A DNA stretch of 64,000 nt from Micropterix aruncella (lineage: Eukaryota > Arthropoda > Insecta > Lepidoptera > Micropterigidae): positions 1,849,625-1,913,624 of the forward strand of contig OX155972.1 of assembly GCA_944548615.1 (NCBI GenBank), given 5' to 3'. Numbering within the stretch: the stretch's first letter is position 1; each line of letters begins with the position of its first letter. The notes beneath the pieces are model-generated. The model ran no database searches, was not told the DNA's origin, and worked only from the letters and a program-made list of their open reading frames with translations. Shown in pieces: positions 57,919 through 64,000 of this stretch. Both the position numbers and the translations under genes were made by a program.

Positions 57919-58866
57919 GTGAGTTTTAACTTTGGGATTTATGTTATTTTAATTGAGACCACCAGAACCAAAGTGGCCCAAGTGACATTTGGGTGATTTT
58001 TAGTTTAATGCTAAAATCCATATAAAAAATCATTATTTACAATTCCAGAGTCGCCCAAAATTGATATAATCAAGAAATCATTAAAATAAAAACTATGTGC
58101 CAGAATACTTTTTTGCGCCGAGCATAATTCACGGGCGCTAAATAGGTATTTAACGCAGCACACCGGTTGGCGCCACTTGGCGCGACAATATGTCGCGCCG
58201 AATATCGTCACTTATACAAAAGTACCGTGTAAGTCAAAATTAGATATTTTTCAGAAGAAGCAGAAAACTGATTCATTGTTAACTATTTCATCTTATATTA
58301 TATTTATATTTAACTACATCACAATAATTGAGATAAACGATGTCATAATTATTTGAATACAGCTGTCTGATTGTGCATTTTCAACGCGGTTATGAGCTCA
58401 GGGGCCATCCACATATTACGTAATTACGGTTTTGGGATTTTCTACCTCCCCCCCCCCCCCCCTACCACATGTTAACAGACGTAATCAGCTGCCTTACCCC
58501 CCCCCCCCCTAAGATTACGTAATCAACACATTCACAACACATAAGATTACGAAATCAACACAAGAATTATTGTAAACACATTCGTTGAGATCAAAAATAT
58601 ATTTTTAAAATATTTATTACCGAATGATTATGGATTACAGCGACAAAACCGTGATTACCGTTTTCGCTTATTTTGCTCGGGAATTCCCTTTAACTATTTT
58701 GACCCCATAAAAATGAGTTTTGCATTTCTGGTTCTAAAATGCCACTCATAGTTTGAAGTTCAGAGTTTTGCCACTCTGGTTCTGGTGGCCTCAATTAATT
58801 GTTACATTTCAATTGTTTATTTCATGCCTGTATTTTTGTATACCCTAAAGTTTAGAGTGTAAAAAA
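57919..58866. other. AT-rich DNA with a hAT-like end and poly-C tracts
   Basis: caggggccatccacatatta (58400-58419) resembles a CAGGGG-type hAT or MITE terminus but no partner end was found. C14- and C10-class runs lie at 58448-58462 and 58498-58509. No gene recognised. Confidence 0.4.
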
Positions 58867-58944
58867 ATGAACGCAACGCAAAATTATTGGATGAAATTAT
58901 TGAATTTAAAAACGACACAAATCTGGAAGCAATTTTTAAAGATT

Positions 58945-59665
58945 GTAACGAAGCGCTCTTATCCCGATTGATCCAGGATCGCGTCGTTCTGGCATTAATA
59001 AAACGGTTTCCCGTTTCGAAACACATTTTCTCCTAATGTAAACAACACGTAAACAAAAGTGACGTTTGACAGGCATAAAGAAGAGAAGATCAGTACCATC
59101 GACAATAGACTCTCCGTAGTACATTGGAATTGACGTCGGCCGTCAAATAATTCTTTGTTTCCAAAAATAAATAATAATTTAATATTACAGTATTAACTGA
59201 GGTCGTTTCGTAATAAAATAATTTATTAAAGTAATGACTTTCATTATGGTCGACGCAGCCGACGGCATTTCCTGCGCACGCGCAGGAGTATCCGTAACGT
59301 CAGAGCGGTCTTTGCCAGTAGTATAAATAATACCGTAAACATTTACAGTTTTTATTTAAAATATATAATCAACGGTAAATAAAAAAAGTAATTAAAACTA
59401 GGTGCATAGTCCCTGGAAAAATACTTGGATTTATAAGTCCACAGGGGAATTAAAATACGACAATAAAATACGACGCCGGATAGGTTCTCAAATCCGGCTT
59501 ATTTCCCCGCCAAATTTTGAAAACCTATCCGGCGTCGTATTTTATTGTCGTATTTTAATTCCCCTGTGGACTTATAAATCCAAATGTGTTTCGAAACGGG
59601 AAACCGTTTTATTAATGCCAGAACGACGCGATCCTGGATCAATCGGGATAAGAGCGCTTCGTTAC
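58945..59665. repeat. inverted duplication, 82-bp arms, with an inner hairpin
   Basis: Arms 58945-59026 and 59584-59665 are reverse complements. Inside, about 59-bp arms (from about 59427 and to about 59582: tggatttataagtccacagg, cgacgccggatag and complements) form a second hairpin with a ~40-nt loop. It abuts a hAT C-terminal fragment. Confidence 0.85.
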
Positions 59666-59950
59666 AAGATAAAAGAGAAGAAAAAGAATATGAAGAATTT
59701 TGGAAATTATTACCCGTTAATTATGAAACCTTGAAACATTGTGCACACTTGCTGTTGACGTTGTTTGCATCAGCTTACCTCTGTGAATCGTCTTATTCTA
59801 AAATGAAATATGCAAAAAATGCCTACATATGTCGGCTTACTGATTGACACCTTGAGGACGTGTTGAGAGTAGCATGTAGCAATTATAAGCCGGATCTAGA
59901 TAAAATTGTCAAAATTAGGCAATGGGCTCGAGTGCGTTTCTTCGTGAACT
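59666..59950 (+). pseudogene. hAT transposase C-terminal remnant
   Basis: It reads KREEKEYEEFWKLLPVNYET, LKHCAHLLLTLFASAYLCES, YSKMKYAKNAYICRLTD, then after a TGA HLEDVLRVACSNYKPDLDKI. This is the dimerisation end of a ZBED/SCAND3-related hAT family, unlike hAT-1 to hAT-3. The upstream part is absent or hidden in the inverted duplication. Confidence 0.8.
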
Positions 59951-59964
59951 AAAATCGGAAATTA

Positions 59965-60182
59965 GTCCGTGTGAACGAGACAGGGCAATACGCTAGAGCG
60001 GAACGTGAGATGACCGGTTGTCACTTTTTCGCATTAAAACTGCCCGCCAAGGTCAAATCTTACACCGCACGAAAGATGCTCGAATTTATTCGGACGAGTA
60101 TAAGTTCGACAGGTAGTATTTATCGACGATCGTTCGTTTCATATTCCGCTCTAACGTATTGCTTTGTCTCGTTCGCTTGGAC
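59965..60182. mobile_element. MITE, 218 bp
   Basis: Ends gtccgtgtgaacgagacagg and, inverted, gtccaagcgaacgagacaaa pair over about 40 bp (…caatacg.tagagcggaa). aaatta flanks both sides (59959-59964 and 60183-60188). No coding capacity. Confidence 0.72.
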
Positions 60183-60335
60183 AAATTAACACGCTTTTAT
60201 TAGGCCGACCTGTATGTAACTAACTATGTAATGGAATCTAAGGTAACTAATTTAACCATCTTCCAAGAATCGTAGCGTCATGAAAATTGGCAGATGTATG
60301 TAGTTCTGATGACAATGCAATAATATGGTACTGTC

Positions 60336-60530
60336 GAACTGATCTGATGTCGGAGTCGGAAGATATGAACTGGAACTTCATGATGGAACATCGTATCATA
60401 GCTGTGTTTGGACTTGTTAGAAAAGTCTTGGAATGAACTTTGACCATGATTAGGTTCTAAGGTCTGATGATGAAGCCGGAAGATAGGCACTGACTTTCCA
60501 TGATGGAATATCGTATCATAGCCGTGTGTA
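60336..60530 (+). repeat. two diverged direct repeats, about 75 bp each
   Basis: gatctgatgtcggag..aactggaacttcatgatgga (60337-) and gtctgatgatgaagc..ctgactttccatgatgga (60460-) each end cgtatcatagc.gtgt. Unit spacing is about 124 bp. Confidence 0.6.
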
Positions 60531-60832
60531 TGTGAATAGCGTATCATAGCCCAAAAGCGCGTTTTTAGTGTTTTTTTAAAAACTATTAATTTATTTTAAT
60601 TTTATTTCACAAAGAAACGCAATCGCGCCCTAAGTCAACAATCTCATTAGTTTTAAATAAATTATTACGTTTAAAAGTTGAGTTTTATTAACGTCTTCTG
60701 TCGTCTAACGTCTAACGTCGTCTTTATTAACGTTGTTGCGGCCCGTCTGATGTAGCACTCACTCGTATTTGGCCCAAGAAAAAAAAAGGTTGAGTAAAGC
60801 TGCCCTAAACGGATATTTTGAAAATATATATG

Positions 60833-61361
60833 ACTAGATGACCCGGTAAACTTCGTAACACCTAAAATTTATTTGATTGTAACTCTTCATAAGCGTTTAT
60901 TGATCCTAATCAACCTTCCAAATCCAATTCATTGAAATCTATAATATGGCCGAATCATGTACGGTTTGAATTTCGTTTGGTGATTAAATGAAAGTTGTTT
61001 GTAATTAAAATAAATTCAATGTATATTTAATTTACATGATCAAATATAAATGCTTTTTCGACTTTTTCGACTTTTTGAAATTTTACACAATCTCACGGAA
61101 TGAATAACAGTTGTGGATGGCGAAGCTGTCAAACAATAGGATCGCCGCGAATCTATTGAAAGTGGTCCATTTCCCAAAATGACCTATTTCGTTTTTTTTT
61201 ATTTTCAGTTGTTTCTTTTTATTTTTCCTAAATATTTTTTTTTTGCAAACCACCCCCCTGAATCAAGGCAAACAAAATAAAATAATAATAATCCAAATCG
61301 GTCGAGTCATTTTCGAGATCTTGCGAGACTAACGCACGGCGATTCATTTTTATATATAAGA
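60833..61361 (-). mobile_element. short non-autonomous Helitron-like element
   Basis: In the minus orientation the 3' end ..gggtcatCTAGT lies at 60833. The 5' end begins TCTTATATATAAAAATGAATC at 61361, close to the TC terminus of the Helitron at 3803. Flanking bases are not the ideal A and T. It has no coding capacity. Confidence 0.55.
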
Positions 61362-61499
61362 GAAGAAGAAGATTTGAATTGATTTGATTAATTTTTTATA
61401 CAAAATTTTGGGCCATTTTTCTCTTTATAAAACAGCAACTTTATAGGTATGGACCGAATATATGGTTTAAATTTCCTTTATAGGTAAGATACTAGATAA

Positions 61500-61935
61500 G
61501 ATATGAGGCCAGCGTCATAGGTAAGATACTAATACGTTCGACAGCATCGCCGACCTCACCCATCCGTCGCAAACCCTCCCAAAACGGGCAAATATTGCAA
61601 AAATATGTCGAATAACATACATGAGAGCGATCGTAGGACGCATTTCGCGGGTGGCAGAGCACACTGTTGCTTGTTTTTGTGTGGGGAACGCGGCGACGAG
61701 CCACCGAGGGCCCCGTTTCAGTCGTCCGGGCGGCGGCGACGTCGCACGACCACTGAAAATGGCTGAAAACCGCTGAATCGCTGCCACGGCCACTATATTG
61801 ATCGTTAGCGGCGCGCGCCGTCCCGACGCTGAAAGGCTGTTCTGTACTGGAAACTGAACCGTCCGGGAAAGAGACCGCACGGACTGGCGAAGGCCGATCT
61901 TCGATACGACATTGATTATACAGGGTCAGTCCCAA
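61500..61935. other. GC/CpG-rich block with an open frame, uncertain
   Basis: The stretch 61530-61900 is GC-rich and CpG-dense, with a 147-codon minus-strand frame from 61935 and an overlapping one. No domain recognised. Just to the right, caatggcgtaactaaaccgg (61934-) resembles a hAT-type end. It could be a promoter/5' exon or an element part. Confidence 0.25.
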
Positions 61936-62001
61936 TGGCGTAACTAAACCGGTGCAGCCGGGCCCAAAATGGAACTTCAGTCTATTATCGACGTTCCATC
62001 C

Positions 62002-62710
62002 AACTGGCCTGTGGGCCAGTATCTCCTAGGAGTCAACCTTCGGGCGCTTCTGGACGGTTTGCGCACCGTGCGGCGTCAGCCGATCGATTGTGCCAACGCA
62101 CCAACGGTTTCTACCTTTCAAGTGTCTCTGAAAAAGCATTTCATGTCCCTAAATTCCTAGTTATCCTAGGTCTCATCCCATCATCTCCTATCCTTAGCTC
62201 CTTGCGAATTATTCCAAATCCTAATTTTATTTAAAAAATGGCATTTTTGTTACTTGATTAATTTTTGTTATGTAATAAGTTTTTCTTCTTTTTTTTTGTT
62301 AATTTATTATTTATCTCTTGGCACCTACATTTTTACACTTCCACGAAGGTTGGCTGTAAGAGATTGTTTTTTTAGGCAATAAGTCCGCCTTTTGTATGTT
62401 TTTGTTTAATGTGCAATAAAGAATATCTATCTATCTATCTATCTATTGTGTACTCCGACTAACAGCCGGGGGAGTCTGGGAATAGTTATGTTTCGTATAG
62501 AGCGGGGGTGGTTGTTAACCTTATGGCAACTGCTCTTGAAACAACCATCGTGTAAAACGATTACACACAAACGATTCGGTAGACACCGTATCACCGCTTC
62601 ATAAGGGAAAGGACCGTGCAAGCGACCTCGATCCTGTAACCAGTCAGGAGGTAGGAGGTATCCTGAAGGTTAATTCCAGACAGATATCCTTCTAAACTGG
62701 TAGTCAGGGG
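62002..62710 (+). mobile_element. R670 retroposon copy split by a LINE end
   Basis: The pieces 62002-62092 and 62445-62710 are consecutive in R670. The break is flanked by attgtg (62087-62092 and 62445-62450), the target duplication of the inserted LINE end. Confidence 0.82.
62093..62444 (+). pseudogene. LINE 3' end with (TCTA)n tail
   Basis: A short C-terminal frame (TVSTFQVSLKKHFMSLNS, then a stop) is followed by a 3' UTR and (TCTA)n at 62426-62445. It is heavily 5'-truncated, with a 6-bp duplication. Confidence 0.75.
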
Positions 62711-63194
62711 GCGAGGCTGCCCGCTGGGTACCTTTCCCGGTGCCTCGCCTAATGCCTTATAGGATTAGCGGACTGGTTCGACGGGTCGGGTAAGGGGGAA
62801 CTGCAATGAACGTGCGTTGTATTATTCGCTACTCACTATTTAGTACCTAATCATCATTTTGGTTATTTATTAATATTGCAGAAAAACAATTATTTTGAGT
62901 CTAAAAATAATGAAATAAAAATTTTGAGACTCACATTTTTCCCAAAATTTCTACCTCTTGCGGCAGTATTCAATTTTGAAATCGTTTTTTTATATTATTT
63001 TTCTCATAACGTTCATACCGTAGACCATTCCGCATAGGCAGGTTTCAATAAATATCTCTTTTTTTTTTCGCCATGCAAGAGCGATTTACTGCAAGACCCG
63101 CGCGGGAACCGCGCGATTCTAAAACCGCGCGATTACCGCCTTGTCTGAACGCGGGCTTAGATATAAGATATATGCATACCCTTAAAGTCTGGTA
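62711..63194. other. unassigned AT-rich DNA
   Basis: No gene or recognised repeat. A GCGCGATT-rich patch lies at 63098-63140. Confidence 0.3.
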
Positions 63195-63640
63195 AGTGTA
63201 TTCATATTCATATTCATTTTATTGGTAGGTATACTGGTATACAAGTCAGATTAGCGAACATTCATACATTAGCAAACAAACATATATTTTTTTTATCGTA
63301 AAGAAAAGATAAAATAAACAAAACAAAATGAAGAAAAAAAAAACACAAGAATAATGTAAAAAGAAGAAAATACAAGACAAAATGCAAAAGAGTTCATTAA
63401 ATACTTTAGCCACCAAAGTATTTTAGACTTCAATCGAGTGATATTCCTCCAGTGAGTAAAACGCCTTATCTGTAAGGTATCTCTTAAGGCGTCTCTTAAA
63501 CCTCGTCGACTTGTATGTACCTCGACGACGGAAAGGCAAGTCGCGCAAATAAGAGGAAATAGCCAAGGAAAGCTGTGGTTGAGTTAATCCGAGCGGTTAA
63601 TTCAATTACCTTAGCCTTTTAAGGTTCTGCAGGCGCGGTT
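63195..63640 (-). pseudogene. LINE C-terminal remnant, minus strand
   Basis: Minus-strand reading near 63580-63430: LAISSYLRDLPFRRRGTYKS, FKRRLKRYLTDKAFYSLEEY and a stop. The 3' end carries ATTCAT repeats at 63200-63220. It is a jockey/R1-type end, 5'-truncated. Confidence 0.65.
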
Positions 63641-64000
63641 CAACAATATTACAGTTGATAACAGAAAAGAAAGAAAATAACAGAAACAATATTTGTTTTA
63701 TTTATTTATTTGATACTGCTTTTGCGCGTGGCTGCGCTTCGCGTGGAGTTTCGGGGGCAAACCCTTTGGGATGTGATCGCCTAAAATAAATATATTTAAG
63801 AAAAGTATTGCATCGAATGTTTTACAATTTTGAGGATATATATGTGCATAAATAATGTATGCATAGTATTTTTAAAATGCTTTTTTTTCTGTTTCCAGAA
63901 AGGTTTTTGCTATCTCCGAAGTCTCAAAAAAAAAGTTCCGAAATTGCTGCAGTTATTACGGCCTTTACAGCCAGCGCCTTAAATTAAAATAAATTAATAG
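63641..64000. other. unassigned AT-rich DNA
   Basis: Nothing recognised to the end of the window. Confidence 0.3.

Overview
The window is arthropod, most likely insect, nuclear DNA. It is AT-rich and built almost wholly of transposable elements: mariner, Tc1, hAT, a Helitron, TTAA-type MITEs, CR1-, jockey- and R2-like LINEs, tRNA-derived SINEs and long (TA)n arrays. Host coding exons are short, bounded by GT..AG splice sites and kilobases apart. I see no bacterial operon, CRISPR array, rRNA gene or intact cellular tRNA gene.

The only host gene I can support is on the minus strand. Eight exons (48450-48314, 46888-46769, 44840-44669, 35193-35079, 33141-33015, 29378-29273, 29110-28975, 18327-18138) join in perfect phase into the last 366 codons of a Ser/Pro-rich protein that ends at a TGA at 18138-18140. 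The 5' part lies beyond the window or was not recognised, and I cannot name the protein. Its introns hold nearly all the transposons.

Layout, left to right. 0-9.6 kb: a 670-bp-class retroposon, three long inverted repeats (one LTR-like), a deleted Helitron (3803-7928) between (TA)n arrays, and a TA-flanked MITE. 9.9-16.7 kb: a retroposon copy, a large foldback, a CR1 remnant carrying a TTAA MITE, and a jockey-like remnant. 18-26 kb: the last host exon, an R2-like LINE end, and a three-layer nest (intact hAT-1 inside broken hAT-2 inside a LINE remnant). 26-36 kb: a mariner split by a CR1 piece, an R2-like end, MITEs, host exons, a foldback, and a Tc1 remnant split by the retroposon. 36.4-40.7 kb: an apparently intact CR1-type LINE inside a TTAA MITE that also holds a second MITE. 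41-49 kb: a Tc1 remnant, a hAT-3 remnant holding an R2-like fragment, LINE and mariner pieces, and host exons. 49-64 kb: MITEs, a SINE, a 244-bp tandem array, a nearly complete mariner with two stops, jockey pieces, nested retroposon copies, a hAT remnant, a Helitron-like element and a last LINE piece.

Four coding units look most complete: hAT-1 transposase (two exons, open), CR1 ORF1 and ORF2 (both open), and the mariner transposase (two nonsense codons). Target-site duplications allow several insertion orders to be read directly. The least familiar component is a GC-rich retroposon of about 670 bp, called R670 here, with at least seven copies, of which four have clear 12-15 bp target duplications.
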